Source of the DNA: Candidatus Zixiibacteriota bacterium | Lineage (GTDB): Bacteria > Zixibacteria > MSB-5A5 > GN15 > PGXB01 | Assembly: GCA_900498245.1 (NCBI GenBank) | Contig: LS998015.1 | Location: 1,247,864-1,301,214, forward strand | Length of the DNA: 53,351 nucleotides | Reading direction: 5' to 3' | Shown: in pieces, positions 34,103-43,051 of the stretch | Layout of the letters: each line of letters starts with the position of its first letter | How positions within the stretch are numbered: the first letter of the stretch is position 1 | Program-made: the position numbers and the translations under genes | Notes under the pieces: generated by a model | What the model saw: the letters and a program-made list of their open reading frames with translations, nothing else | What the model was told of the DNA's origin: nothing | Database searches by the model: none

Positions 34103-34118
34103 GCCGACTCCGGTCGGC
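34103..34118 (+). promoter_or_regulatory. Hairpin abutting the DUF4097 ribosome site
   Basis: GCCGAC-TCCG-GTCGGC is a perfect six-pair stem with a tetraloop, two bases after the GNAT stop and directly before AGGAGG (34119-34124). It may insulate the two cistrons or expose the ribosome site. There is no U-run, so it is not a terminator. Confidence 0.4.
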
Positions 34119-34130
34119 AGGAGGTGGTCA

Positions 34131-35093
34131 ATGAGATGTTTACTGTGCACGGCAACCATAACCGTTGGGGTGCTTTTCCTGGCGCTTAATTGTGCGCTGG
34201 CGGGAGGGGGGGAACAACTTGTGAAAACCTTTGAAGCGGCCGAACGGCTTGAAATCAGGACCGTCAGCGGCGACTGCATTATTAAGACGGCCAATACCGA
34301 CAAGATTGAAATCGACCTCACATATAATTATAAACCGGCCTCATCCTTTGAGCCGATTTTTAGGGAGCGGGGCAAAAGAATTATTCTCGAAGAAATCATG
34401 AGAGGATCGAATCGCGGATCCTCCGTCTGGAGAATAACCGTCCCGCCCAAAACCGAAATCGATTTTGAATCGGCCTCGGGAAATTTTGATGCCGAGGGTT
34501 TGAAGAGCAGACTCAGCATCGAAACCGCCTCGGGAAACATTACGCTCCATGATATTAAGGGAGAAATAAATGCGTCCTCGGCCAGCGGCGATCTGAGATT
34601 GACAGAAATTTCCGGAGAAATATATGTGCGCACGGCCAGCGGACAGATTACCGCCGACAATTTGGACGGCAGAGTGGAATTGCAGGCGGCCTCGGGCAAC
34701 ATAGATATAACCGAAACCAGAGGGACCTTGAAAGTCAGTAACGCCAGCGGCAATATCGATGCTTCCCGAATCGCCATAGAAGGGGAAAGTGCCTTTGCCA
34801 GTGCCTCCGGGGATGCCCGGATACGGCTTTCAGAATCCCCCGACTTTGATCTCGAGATATCTTCCGCTTCAGGTGAGGCGAGACTCGATTTCGGCGGCAA
34901 TGCCATTAATGGCGAGATTGAAATGACGGCCAGACTCGATAAAGGCACCATCGAATCTCCGGTAAAATTTGAGAAAGAAGAGACCTTCACCAAGGGGCGC
35001 CAGGAATATATTCGCAAGAGTTTTGTCAAGGGGACCGAATCGCCTTTCATTCAGATTCGTACCGCTTCCGGCAGTGCTGTGCTCGACGAATAG
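34131..35093 (+). CDS. DUF4097-type beta-repeat exported protein
   Basis: I start at ATG 34131, six bases after AGGAGG, giving 320 residues; the GTG at 34101 is an ORF artefact. A signal peptide (MRCLLCTATITVGVL..., cleavage near ALAGG) is followed by a beta-solenoid-like repeat of about 17-20 residues. It reads as variations of S/TASG-d-i-t-l-x-d-i-x-G-e-i: IETASGNITLHDIKGEI, NASSASGDLRLTEISGEI, RTASGQITADNLDGRV and so on. This is the DUF4097 fold, found in periplasmic or surface proteins of unknown function, some near anti-sigma factors. No partner gene of that kind is nearby. It ends before a strong terminator, so the GNAT gene and this one may form a short unit. Confidence 0.83.
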   Translation: MRCLLCTATITVGVLFLALNCALAGGGEQLVKTFEAAERLEIRTVSGDCIIKTANTDKIEIDLTYNYKPASSFEPIFRERGKRIILEEIMRGSNRGSSVWRITVPPKTEIDFESASGNFDAEGLKSRLSIETASGNITLHDIKGEINASSASGDLRLTEISGEIYVRTASGQITADNLDGRVELQAASGNIDITETRGTLKVSNASGNIDASRIAIEGESAFASASGDARIRLSESPDFDLEISSASGEARLDFGGNAINGEIEMTARLDKGTIESPVKFEKEETFTKGRQEYIRKSFVKGTESPFIQIRTASGSAVLDE

Positions 35094-35128
35094 CGGCATC
35101 TGAAATGTGAAATGCATATCTTTCTACT

Positions 35129-35156
35129 AAAACCGAATCCGGAAGGATTCGGTTTT
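35129..35156. terminator. Perfect 12-pair terminator hairpin
   Basis: AAAACCGAATCC (35129-35140), loop GGAA, and GGATTCGGTTTT (35145-35156) form an exact stem ending in a T-run on the plus strand and a T-run on the minus strand. It is a good intrinsic terminator for the DUF4097 gene. Confidence 0.85.
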
Positions 35157-35227
35157 GCATTTGTATCAAATTATCTTGCAAAATTGACCGGGATGCCTAA
35201 ATTGACATCTATAAAGCGGAGGATATT

Positions 35228-35620
35228 ATGCCATTCTGTCCCAAATGCCGCTACGAATATCGCGAGGGGGTCGCCTTATGTCCCGATTGTAACGAAAAAT
35301 TGGTACCCCATCTGGCCGAGTCATCCGGTACTGAGAATGTCAATGATAATGAGACTCCAAAGGACTGGATTCCTCTGGTCCGGCTGACATCTCTCGCATC
35401 AGCGGAAATGATAATCGATATCCTTCGATCCAAGGGCATTCCGGCGGTTCTTCTTTCCGGCACCGGGCACTTTGGATTTACCGGACAGATGGGAATCAGT
35501 TCGTTTCGCCCGATGGGGGGAGCATATACAATCATGATTTCAAAGACATCTGCCAATGACGCCGCGGGTGAGGCCGCCGCTATCCTTGGCGACGAGTGGG
35601 AAAAAGTCAGACTGGTATAG
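35228..35620 (+). CDS. Zinc-ribbon protein with DUF2007-like domain
   Basis: The 130-residue protein begins with a four-cysteine zinc ribbon (PFCPKC...ALCPDC). An acidic spacer follows, then a DUF2007-like part: WIPLVRLTSLASAEMIIDILRSKGIPAVLLSGTGHFGF, with further GGAYTIMISKTSANDAAGEAAAIL. DUF2007 proteins are small and often called putative signal-transducing proteins, without a defined reaction. It has GGAGG before the ATG and is probably transcribed from a promoter just after the terminator at 35156, where TATAAA (35210-35215) is visible but with poor -35 spacing. It is followed 14 bases later by a GNAT gene. Confidence 0.82.
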   Translation: MPFCPKCRYEYREGVALCPDCNEKLVPHLAESSGTENVNDNETPKDWIPLVRLTSLASAEMIIDILRSKGIPAVLLSGTGHFGFTGQMGISSFRPMGGAYTIMISKTSANDAAGEAAAILGDEWEKVRLV

Positions 35621-35634
35621 GTTTGGTATTTTCT

Positions 35635-36048
35635 ATGATAATTTATACTGATTCTGTTCGGGAAATTTCGCCTGCCCAAATTCAAGGTTTCTTTGTCGGC
35701 TGGAAAAATCCTCTTTCTCCGGAAAAGCATTTGGTCATTTTAAAAAACAGCTATTTAAGAATTCTTGCCGTCGACGGCGATTCAAAGCGTGTCGTGGGAT
35801 TCATTAACGCCATTTCCGATGGCAGTTTCTCGGCTTATATTCCGCTTCTTGAAGTCTTGCCTGAATTTCAAAATCGGGGAATCGGTTCGCGATTATTACG
35901 GATGATGCTTGATAGGTTGAGAGATTTTTATATGGTGGACCTTACCTGCGATGCCGGCAGGACGTCCTTTTATTCAAAATTCGGCTTTATCGATGGAACA
36001 GCTATGATGCTTCGGAATTATGAGCACCGTTTCAGGGATGAAACCTAA
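35635..36048 (+). CDS. GNAT-family acetyltransferase
   Basis: ATG 35635 gives 137 residues and avoids the 25-base overlap of the longer frame starting at 35596. Motif A is clear: LEVLPEFQNRGIGSRLLRMMLDRLR, the acetyl-CoA pyrophosphate loop, followed by the TSFYSKFGFIDGTAMMLR C-terminal strand typical of small GNATs. The N-terminal part (ISPAQIQGFFVGWKNPLSPEKHLVIL) includes a hydrophobic helix. The acceptor is unknown, and no ribosome site is strong. Related GNATs act on small amines or proteins. Confidence 0.83.
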   Translation: MIIYTDSVREISPAQIQGFFVGWKNPLSPEKHLVILKNSYLRILAVDGDSKRVVGFINAISDGSFSAYIPLLEVLPEFQNRGIGSRLLRMMLDRLRDFYMVDLTCDAGRTSFYSKFGFIDGTAMMLRNYEHRFRDET

Positions 36049-36088
36049 ATGGTCTGTCAGCGTTTAATAAAAAGAAGGTGATGACAAA

Positions 36089-36283
36089 ATGCTGAAATTT
36101 CTACTCTGGCTGATATTGCTGTTTCTGTGCTGGCCCCTGGCCATCCTGGCCTTCATTCTCTATCCTTTCGTGTGGTTGATTTCGATTCCCTTTCGGCTGG
36201 TCGGCATTACTGTGGAAGGGTTATTGGGACTTTTCAAGGCTCTTATATTTCTACCGGTGCGAATTTTGGGCGGCCGCAAATAG
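36089..36283 (+). CDS. Small hydrophobic membrane protein
   Basis: The 64-residue product is almost entirely hydrophobic, with two or three membrane-compatible stretches (LKFLLWLILLFLCWPLAILAF, LYPFVWLISIPFRLVGI, LLGLFKALIFLPVRIL) and a basic end (GGRK). AAGGTGA lies upstream of the ATG. I recognise no family. It lies downstream of the GNAT gene, with 40 bases between, so it may be cotranscribed. Confidence 0.6.
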   Translation: MLKFLLWLILLFLCWPLAILAFILYPFVWLISIPFRLVGITVEGLLGLFKALIFLPVRILGGRK

Positions 36284-36339
36284 AACTACTGTCAAGTTTC
36301 TTCGTCTTCAGTGTAACGGCATTCCGGCCTGGGGTACTG

Positions 36340-38358
36340 CTACCTGGGGATTTTGCGGAGATTTCCCGGAAATGAATTTTCGTAAATATCGATTATTTCC
36401 TTGATAGGATGATAATCATATCCTATCCGCCAATAATATGATCTGATCTCTCTCGAATTAAGACTGACCGGAACGGCTTGTGTGGAATCCAATCGTCCAA
36501 AACTGGCTTCAATAACTTTGCTCTGAAGTTGATCCTCATTCCGAGCAACCATAATGATCGTCTTGCCGGTGCATGATTCAGGCGGATTCCAGTAGGCATA
36601 CATCAGGCTCCCGAAGCCGAATAGATGCGAGCCGGTCGTATATTGGGGTCCGCTCACAGAATTATAAAATGCCAGTTCGCTGGCTATATTATACTTATCC
36701 ATCCCCGCCACCAGCGGCATTTCCCCGCTTTCCCGCTCCACCTTCTCTGCCACCACCGCCATTTTTGCGCCCAGATCCGGCCACCCCGCCACATCGGAAA
36801 TTCCCTTCGGGTAAGACAGACCCGGGAATCCGGGTGTCAGGTAATTAAGCAAACCGCCGTAAAGAAGAGTAAAAACTACGACTGTAATTATCCAGCCCTT
36901 TCGAATTATTATCTCGGCCCTTGAGACCGCCCTACTTTCCAGCCGCGCCAATATGGCGCTCAAGCCGGGAATTATCGCCAGCCATAGGGGACCCGTCCAA
37001 TTCAATTTCGGCTGATGTGTCAAACTGAAAGTAAAAAAGACGGTTAAAGGCACGGCGATCATTAAAGTCACGAAATGCCGGGTCCTTTCTTGATATCCCA
37101 TGACATCAGGAAGTCGCGATTCTCTCGAAAATATAACCTGACCGGCGCCGTATAGACCGAAGGGAGTTATCAAAAACAGGATTGAACCTAGAAGCAGATG
37201 GGGCGAGAAATGAATAGATTCACCTATTCGTCGTGACGTCTGAAACAGGAACGAGACCCAGCCGTTCTGCGAGTTCCAATATATTACCGGCGCGAAAAGG
37301 AGACCAGCGACTGCCAGAGCCAGGTACGGTTCCGGGCGTTTTAACCACTTACGCGCGTGCGGTTCAAATAGGACATATATCAGCACCGCCGGTCCCAGAA
37401 GAGCCATGGTATATTTTGAAAGCATTCCCAGGCCAAGGCATATCCCGGAGAGCCACCAGCCATATTTTTTCTCCGCCAATAGGGCCCTCTGAATGAAGAA
37501 TAGCCCTCCGGCCCAAAATGCCGTCAGAGGGGCATCAGGGGTCATAATGGCGCCGATCCCGAAGAAAAAAGGAAGGATTGATAATAGCAAAGTCGAAACT
37601 AATGCCGCACGACGATTAAACCAATCGGCCGTGAGACGATAGACAAAAAATGCCGCCGCCGCCCATGAGGCCAAAGCACCGGCGCGCACTCCTATTTCGG
37701 AATGTCCGAATAAGATTGTCCCCAATTTGATGAGCCAGGCCACCATCGGCGGATGATCCAGATAGCCCCAATCGGGATGCCGGGAATAATTCCAATAATA
37801 CGTCTCCTCAGGGATAAGGCCGACCTGACCGATATAAACCAGACGAAGTGCCAATAGATAAAAAATCAGAGACGCAATCAGCCAATCTCCATAGTTGTTA
37901 AAATGCAAACCTGAGTTTCGCTTCCCCGCCGCCAATAACCGAATTCCTGTATAGAGAACTACGGCGCCTCCCAGCGAAGCCGGGATGATTGAAAGAAATA
38001 GGGGCAGATTACATTTGTATATGGCCAGAGAGAAGAGACCGCTTCGAAGAAAAAGGATCGACAGTGATATCAAAATGTATTGAGTAACCGTTCCCGCTCG
38101 TATTACGAACACCTTCGCTATAAAGAGAATGAACATCAGAACAATGAGACTGATCCCAAAGGAACAAATCTGGGCCGCGTTGGCAGGTAGATTAAAATTC
38201 TTGAAAATTATGAAGAGAACGATATCCAAACAAATTTGAATCAACACCGCTTTAACTAATTTTCCGGCAATAAACGGGGCCAGAGAGATATCGGCCGGCC
38301 CGCGGCTTTCGGAGCCGCCATTTTTGGATAATATGAAATTGCCCTGGTTGATCAACAT
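36340..38358 (-). CDS. GT39-like glycosyltransferase with GtrA-like N-terminal domain
   Basis: I take ATG 38358 (672 residues); the frame also has an upstream TTG (38376). The protein has about a dozen membrane helices. The first 115 residues hold four helices in the GtrA style (LDIVLFIIF, AKVFVIRAGTVTQY...), a family of small flippase-linked proteins. The rest has the GT39/PMT_2 signature: EETYYWNYSRHPDWGYLDHPPMVAWLI in the first loop with acidic catalytic residues, many GT-C helices, and a polar C-terminal domain. Such enzymes use polyprenyl-phosphate-linked sugars to modify lipid A or protein on the periplasmic side. A GtrA-GT39 fusion implies that flipping and transfer are coupled. Acceptor is unknown. 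Confidence 0.85.
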   Translation of the reverse strand: MLINQGNFILSKNGGSESRGPADISLAPFIAGKLVKAVLIQICLDIVLFIIFKNFNLPANAAQICSFGISLIVLMFILFIAKVFVIRAGTVTQYILISLSILFLRSGLFSLAIYKCNLPLFLSIIPASLGGAVVLYTGIRLLAAGKRNSGLHFNNYGDWLIASLIFYLLALRLVYIGQVGLIPEETYYWNYSRHPDWGYLDHPPMVAWLIKLGTILFGHSEIGVRAGALASWAAAAFFVYRLTADWFNRRAALVSTLLLSILPFFFGIGAIMTPDAPLTAFWAGGLFFIQRALLAEKKYGWWLSGICLGLGMLSKYTMALLGPAVLIYVLFEPHARKWLKRPEPYLALAVAGLLFAPVIYWNSQNGWVSFLFQTSRRIGESIHFSPHLLLGSILFLITPFGLYGAGQVIFSRESRLPDVMGYQERTRHFVTLMIAVPLTVFFTFSLTHQPKLNWTGPLWLAIIPGLSAILARLESRAVSRAEIIIRKGWIITVVVFTLLYGGLLNYLTPGFPGLSYPKGISDVAGWPDLGAKMAVVAEKVERESGEMPLVAGMDKYNIASELAFYNSVSGPQYTTGSHLFGFGSLMYAYWNPPESCTGKTIIMVARNEDQLQSKVIEASFGRLDSTQAVPVSLNSREIRSYYWRIGYDYHPIKEIIDIYENSFPGNLRKIPR

Positions 38359-38405
38359 CGTCGATAAATATAGCAAATATTAAATCGCTTTCGCCACTGG
38401 GGGGA

Positions 38406-38442
38406 CACAAAAATAGGCCGGGCGTATATTGGTCACCCGGCC
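38406..38442 (-). terminator. Terminator after yceI-like gene
   Basis: GGCCGGG (38416-38422) and CCCGGCC (38436-38442) form a perfect stem. On the minus strand the stem is followed by TATTTTTG, the U-run of an intrinsic terminator, just after the yceI-type gene's stop at 38467. Confidence 0.75.
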
Positions 38443-38466
38443 CCGATCCGCCGTAAGTTCGTAGAC

Positions 38467-39060
38467 CTATTGTTTCTTATTGACGGCTTCTATATTCAGG
38501 TCGATTTTTACCTCATTGCCGACCACCAGGCCGCCGTTATCCAGGGCCTTGTTGAAGGAAATCCCATAATCCTGGCGATTAATGGTCAGCCCCCCTTCGG
38601 CGCCCATTCGCATATTTCCGTACGGGTCCTTAATTGTCCCGAGAATATTAAACGGTATTTGGACCTCCTTGGTCACGCCACGCATCGTCAGGTTGCCGGT
38701 CATCACGAAGCCGTCGACCGCCTTCTCAATTTTAGTACTCTGGAAAGTGATTTCGGGGTACTTCTCCGCTTCGAAAAAATTGCCGCTTTTGAGATCGTTA
38801 TCGCGGTACTGGTTGCCGGTATTTATGCTGATTGTTTTTATGGTGACGTTCACTGAAGATTTACTGATATCTTTGTCGTCGTAAACTATGGTCCCCGAAA
38901 AGTCGGAAAAATTCCCTTTGACATTACTGATTACCATATGCTTGACCGTAAATCCGATATTAGAGTGAACCGGGTCAATCTGATAGGTGTCGGCGCCCAG
39001 GACCGAGACTCCCGCCATCGTGATGGCCATTACCAGCATGGCTAAGATTTTGCCTCTCAT
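38467..39060 (-). CDS. YceI-family periplasmic protein
   Basis: ATG 39060 with AAAGGAGT seven bases upstream gives 197 residues with a signal peptide (MRGKILAMLVMAITMAGVSVLGAD). The mature part is a clear YceI lipocalin-like barrel: TYQIDPVHSNIGFTVKHMVISNVKGNFSDFSG, SSVNVTIKTISINTGNQYRDNDLKSGNFFEAEKYPEITFQS, and a C-terminal NNMRMG..LTINRQDYGIS.N. YceI proteins bind isoprenoid-like lipids (polyprenyl chains or ubiquinone relatives) in the periplasm and are often stress-induced. The gene follows the CDGSH gene by four bases in one operon. Confidence 0.92.
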   Translation of the reverse strand: MRGKILAMLVMAITMAGVSVLGADTYQIDPVHSNIGFTVKHMVISNVKGNFSDFSGTIVYDDKDISKSSVNVTIKTISINTGNQYRDNDLKSGNFFEAEKYPEITFQSTKIEKAVDGFVMTGNLTMRGVTKEVQIPFNILGTIKDPYGNMRMGAEGGLTINRQDYGISFNKALDNGGLVVGNEVKIDLNIEAVNKKQ

Positions 39061-39064
39061 AGAA

Positions 39065-39337
39065 TTACTCCTTTGATTGAAAATGCTTGTCTTCTTCCGA
39101 TAAGGTTTTATGCGTTCCGTCACAGAATGGGGCATTTTTCGTATGCTTGCACTGGCAATAGGAACGCCTCAATTTTTCCCGAATCGTGAATTCGAGCGGG
39201 GTAAAATCTGTCCCCTGCTCATGAGATCTATCGCAAAAGGGCTGATTTTTGGACCTTCCGCACCGGCACCATAAATACCTGCCCGGCTCCAGTTCCAGCG
39301 GAATTGATTTTCTTGCGGCAATATGGGGCTCACCCAT
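39065..39337 (-). CDS. Double-CDGSH iron-sulfur protein
   Basis: The 90-residue protein holds two CDGSH-type motifs: CRCGRSKNQPFCDRSH near residue 24 and CQCKHTKNAPFCDGTH near 61. Each offers the three-Cys, one-His set that binds a 2Fe-2S cluster. MitoNEET-type bacterial proteins with two copies are small cytosolic electron-transfer or redox-sensing proteins. Its cysteines are all in place. The gene shares an operon with the YceI-type gene, with only four bases between. Redox or stress control of both is an inference. Confidence 0.92.
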   Translation of the reverse strand: MGEPHIAARKSIPLELEPGRYLWCRCGRSKNQPFCDRSHEQGTDFTPLEFTIREKLRRSYCQCKHTKNAPFCDGTHKTLSEEDKHFQSKE

Positions 39338-39399
39338 GATTTCTCTTCCAGAATATAGAGTTAAATACTACAATTTTGGGCCATTGATTTAGACAGTAA

Positions 39400-39423
39400 A
39401 ACCGCCAATCACTTCCGGCGGTT
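39400..39423 (-). terminator. Terminator of the usher gene
   Basis: AACCGCC (39400-39406) and GGCGGTT (39417-39423) form a seven-pair stem with a ten-base loop. On the minus strand, TTT follows. A second stem, CCGGGGC (39506-39512) / GCCCCGG (39528-39534), lies just after the usher stop and has no U-run. The 201-base gap at 39338-39538 contains nothing else I can identify. Confidence 0.5.
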
Positions 39424-39538
39424 CCCGTTGGCTCGGGCTTTTTGAAGGAAATGCTATAATGGGACCGTCTGGAGGGCCACCGCTGTTACAAAATTGAACT
39501 AATTCCCGGGGCTCGGGCGGGGTCGGTGCCCCGGATGT

Positions 39539-42106
39539 CTACTGCCTGGGAACGATCAGGAAATTGATCTTGTCGATATAATCGCCGCCGCTGACGGTTT
39601 TTATTTGGAACGATATATCGGCCGGTTCGGAAACGTAACCGTACTTTTCCAGTTGCTCGCGGTCAAGGTAGGCGCGATACATCCCGGGAACCAGTCCCAG
39701 GTAATAATATTCGCCGTTGTTGAAGGTTGTAATTGAGAGCTCTTTACCGGTGGCTTCACTGACAATCATTACTTTAATTCCGCCCACACCGACCTTGCCG
39801 TCCGGAATTTTGCGGTCGACCGTTCCGGTAACTTCCCCTGCCGTCACTACGGGGATCTGAATGTCGGTTATGACGTTCGGATTGACCATGACCTTGAAAT
39901 TCTCATGAGCCGGTTTCAATTGCGGATTATCCAGACTATAGGGGTCGATTTGCACGACCTGCTCGTCATAGGGACGCAGGCCGTCATAATAATATAATTT
40001 GTCATTATTATTTTTAGAGCCTCCGGCGCCTCCGACTCGCCCCCTTAAATCGGTCAGAATTTCCTCCCCCGGATCGAGTTTTCCATTGAAATTGTCGTCA
40101 ACAAACGGAGTAATAACGGCTGATCCATAGCCGAGACCGGCCTTGCGGTTGAAGCGGAAAGAATGCTCATCCTGATCGAATCGGACCGAACCCCGTTGCA
40201 TCTGGCTCAGGGCCATCTGCCCGCCCGATGAGTAAAACTTCGTGGAAAAGTCGGCGAACGGAGAAAAGATGTTAAACGAAACCATTATCAAGTTGGATCG
40301 GGTGCGAATATTTCTTTCGAATGAAAAAGATAATTGTCCGCTGCGAAAAATTCTTTTATTGAAATAGGCCCCGATGGCCGATAACTGCCGCAGGCTGTGG
40401 TCATAGGTCAGCCGTACCTGGGGCCGGATAAAACGAAGGAAGGTGGTCGACAGAAACAGTTGGCTCGTCATTTCACTTTCATGGCGTGAGTTGTACCGGG
40501 ACATTTTATAGCTGCCCATATAGTTGAAGAAAAATCGATAGAGGGAGCTGTTGAAACCGTAATTCATATTGATTTGATCGAACGCCTTGTACCTGTCCAT
40601 CGAAATATGATATCTCATTCCCAGGCGGCGGCTGCCGATTCTCAGGGGAGAAGATATCGATAGATTCAGATTACTCAACTGTCCCAGCCGTCCGCGATAA
40701 CTCTCTTCGAAAAATTTCGTATAGGTTCCGGAAATTCCCACCAGTGACGGTTCGTTGAAATTGAACGCCATCCGATAGGAATTATTGGGGGCATATGCTC
40801 CGTTGAGGATAAAATCGCCCAGGGGCTGGTATGTAATCTCGCCCGCCTCCGCCAATTTTTCTCCCTGCCGCGGTTCGATCGGCGCCTCGACATTTACACC
40901 CGCCGTCAGACGGCTCAAAAGCCCATAATAAACCGTCCCTTCCAGATATTTCCCGTGCTTGAATTGCCCGTCCGTTGTCCCCGCCGCCACGGAGTACTGG
41001 ATGACATTTTTAGGAATCAGATTGAAGGGGATCGAGATATATTTTTCTTCGGTCTCGATTTCACCGTTGGGGCCGTACTTTTTAAGCAGTATCCGCGAAG
41101 ATCCATAAAGCACATCGACCAGGAAATTATAATCACCATTGGCGTCGGCATTCGCATAATCGGTTAATTTATTATTTACATAAAGTTCGATTTCCCATCC
41201 CTGCCCGGCGTTTCCCGTGACATCTATTGTCTGAAAATAGCGCCGGTCCACCTGCGGCCTATTGGTAATAAGGGCCCCTTTCATGCTGGTGGCAAAGTAT
41301 CCGGTGGTATTAATCTCACCTAATTCGGCCTGAGTAAAATAGGCGTTATTGTCAAAGTAGTAATGCCAGCGATAGCGCATTTGATCGCTCTCAAAACCGG
41401 TTTTGCTGTTGAAATCGCTCTGGACACTAAAATCTCCGCCCATTAACATTCCGCCCAAGCTCAGATTGCCATAATGGCCGCTTCCACCCAGGGGGCTGGC
41501 CGTGGCGGTCCAGTCAATCACACCGGTCTTGAAATATTCCCGTTTCAAGGGCATCGCGTATAAATCCTTTTTTGCCGCTAGAGCGTCGCTCAATTCCTGA
41601 TGGGCGATTTTGCGAACCATTTTCTGGTAAGCCGGAAAGTCTTTGTTAAGCGGCAGATAAACGCTCAAAGTCGAAAAATTGAAATACATTCTCAGGCTGA
41701 AAACGGAATCGTAAAGGTCGCTGCGAAGGTATAAATCGGTTGGGGTTAAGACATAATCTCCGCCTGTCAGATCAATATTTTTGCCGGCGCACGACGCTCG
41801 ATTCTTGGCAATATTGACTTCAAACTTTTGATCGGCGGCCAGAAATTTGCCCGAAAAGATTCCATTCGCCATATCGCGCTGGACATTTATATCCAGCATC
41901 GAAAAAATCTCGGTAATGGGAAGATATAGTTGCTCATGCCCATATTGGGCACTGATATCTCTTTGAAACAGCCGCGGAACCTCGAACCGGATCACAATTT
42001 CCTCATATCCGGCCGTCTGGCCCGGAGATGAAGCGGGAGACAGGGATATTAATGTGACCAGTGCAGAGAGCAGGATTGCCCGATAAATATATTTCCCTTT
42101 GTCCAT
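39539..42106 (-). CDS. Usher-like outer-membrane protein
   Basis: ATG 42106 gives 855 residues with a signal peptide (cleavage near SPGQT). An N-terminal domain (about 25-150) has the pattern EQLYLPITEIFSMLDINVQRDMANGIFSGKF, resembling the entry domain of alternative chaperone-usher systems. A long Tyr/Gly/Asn-rich barrel follows, with the usher-like stretch RRYFQTIDVTGNAGQGWEIELYVNNKLTDY and later GPNGEIETEEKYISIPFNLIPKNVIQYSVAAGTT. The C-terminus has a DDNFNGKLDPGEE calcium-type loop (about 690) and a carboxypeptidase-regulatory-like module (from about 770). It lies 38 bases downstream of a PapD-like chaperone gene. Its role would be to accept chaperone-bound subunits and extrude a fibre. 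Confidence 0.83.
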   Translation of the reverse strand: MDKGKYIYRAILLSALVTLISLSPASSPGQTAGYEEIVIRFEVPRLFQRDISAQYGHEQLYLPITEIFSMLDINVQRDMANGIFSGKFLAADQKFEVNIAKNRASCAGKNIDLTGGDYVLTPTDLYLRSDLYDSVFSLRMYFNFSTLSVYLPLNKDFPAYQKMVRKIAHQELSDALAAKKDLYAMPLKREYFKTGVIDWTATASPLGGSGHYGNLSLGGMLMGGDFSVQSDFNSKTGFESDQMRYRWHYYFDNNAYFTQAELGEINTTGYFATSMKGALITNRPQVDRRYFQTIDVTGNAGQGWEIELYVNNKLTDYANADANGDYNFLVDVLYGSSRILLKKYGPNGEIETEEKYISIPFNLIPKNVIQYSVAAGTTDGQFKHGKYLEGTVYYGLLSRLTAGVNVEAPIEPRQGEKLAEAGEITYQPLGDFILNGAYAPNNSYRMAFNFNEPSLVGISGTYTKFFEESYRGRLGQLSNLNLSISSPLRIGSRRLGMRYHISMDRYKAFDQINMNYGFNSSLYRFFFNYMGSYKMSRYNSRHESEMTSQLFLSTTFLRFIRPQVRLTYDHSLRQLSAIGAYFNKRIFRSGQLSFSFERNIRTRSNLIMVSFNIFSPFADFSTKFYSSGGQMALSQMQRGSVRFDQDEHSFRFNRKAGLGYGSAVITPFVDDNFNGKLDPGEEILTDLRGRVGGAGGSKNNNDKLYYYDGLRPYDEQVVQIDPYSLDNPQLKPAHENFKVMVNPNVITDIQIPVVTAGEVTGTVDRKIPDGKVGVGGIKVMIVSEATGKELSITTFNNGEYYYLGLVPGMYRAYLDREQLEKYGYVSEPADISFQIKTVSGGDYIDKINFLIVPRQ

Positions 42107-42143
42107 TACCAATTGCCCGAATTAGGACTTAATTCCCCTCATG

Positions 42144-43013
42144 TCATTTTATCTCGGCCGAATAGGCGATGACATTTCCGGTTATCATATCCTGCTCCGG
42201 AATGTCTTTGCGTCCGGCCGTCGTTATGGAAATATCGACTTTGTAGGGGACACTGTCTTTCCCCGCAAAGGGCAGTCTGACCCGACGCGTTAATTCTGAG
42301 TAAACCGCCAAATCGATATCGTCACTGCTGATTACCTTTCCGGCCTTATCCAGAAGTCGGCACAAGAGAATGCCCACATAGGAGACATTACCGCGGTTTG
42401 TCATCGATATCGTCACCTGCACTGTCGAATCGACCTTCTCCACATCGGTTTTGGTTACTTCCAGCTTTGATACAAGATTCCCCGTCCGGTATTTGAGCAT
42501 TATCGCTGTTTGCATAACCATATTCAGTTTGGTGGTAATTTTGTCTTCGCTCGACGGGGCCGGAATAGCGGTGGCCCCTTCCTGCGATTTGACCACGATT
42601 CTGGCCCAGTACTCGCCGTCTGGAAGGTTTTTGGGTGGATTGGCCCGTAGCCGAACCACCTGCGTCGCCCCCGGCGCCAGAACCATTTTTTCCGGAAAGG
42701 CCTTGATCCAGGTGAGGGCCGAGCGGGGATCGGTTATGCCGGTATCCTGAAGAATCATCTGGATGCCTCCGGCGCTGTCCGAGGTCGGCAGGCCGTAGCT
42801 CAGATAGACCGTTATTTCCTTCGGCTTATCGGAGGGGTTTTGAACCGTGATACGGCCGGTTCGATCCTTTTCCGAAAGAAAGACCACGGTGGGAGCCACC
42901 AGGACGCTGGCGAAAAGATCGGCCGAAGCGATAAATAAAATTAAGATAAAAACAAAAAAACCCCATGATTTTGTCGTTCCGACAAAACGGGGAGACTCTC
43001 TTTTACTATCCAT
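42144..43013 (-). CDS. PapD-like periplasmic pilus chaperone
   Basis: The 289-residue protein has a long N-terminal signal (hydrophobic core about residues 18-35, WGFFVFILILFIASADLFAS) and two Ig-like domains. The first has VAPTVVFLSEKDRTGRITVQNPSDKPKEITVYLS, and later LAPGATQVVRLRANPPKNLPDGEYWARIVV, which is the G1-type strand and Arg-bearing loop of PapD-family chaperones. The second continues with LKYRTGNLVSKLEVTKTDVEK and so on. Chaperones of this family hold fimbrial subunits for delivery to the usher, the next gene. It has GAGG before the ATG and is preceded by a hairpin separating it from the subunit genes. Confidence 0.85.
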   Translation of the reverse strand: MDSKRESPRFVGTTKSWGFFVFILILFIASADLFASVLVAPTVVFLSEKDRTGRITVQNPSDKPKEITVYLSYGLPTSDSAGGIQMILQDTGITDPRSALTWIKAFPEKMVLAPGATQVVRLRANPPKNLPDGEYWARIVVKSQEGATAIPAPSSEDKITTKLNMVMQTAIMLKYRTGNLVSKLEVTKTDVEKVDSTVQVTISMTNRGNVSYVGILLCRLLDKAGKVISSDDIDLAVYSELTRRVRLPFAGKDSVPYKVDISITTAGRKDIPEQDMITGNVIAYSAEIK

Positions 43014-43051
43014 AGTAACCTCATCCTATGTTTATCCAATCTTATTTCCTC

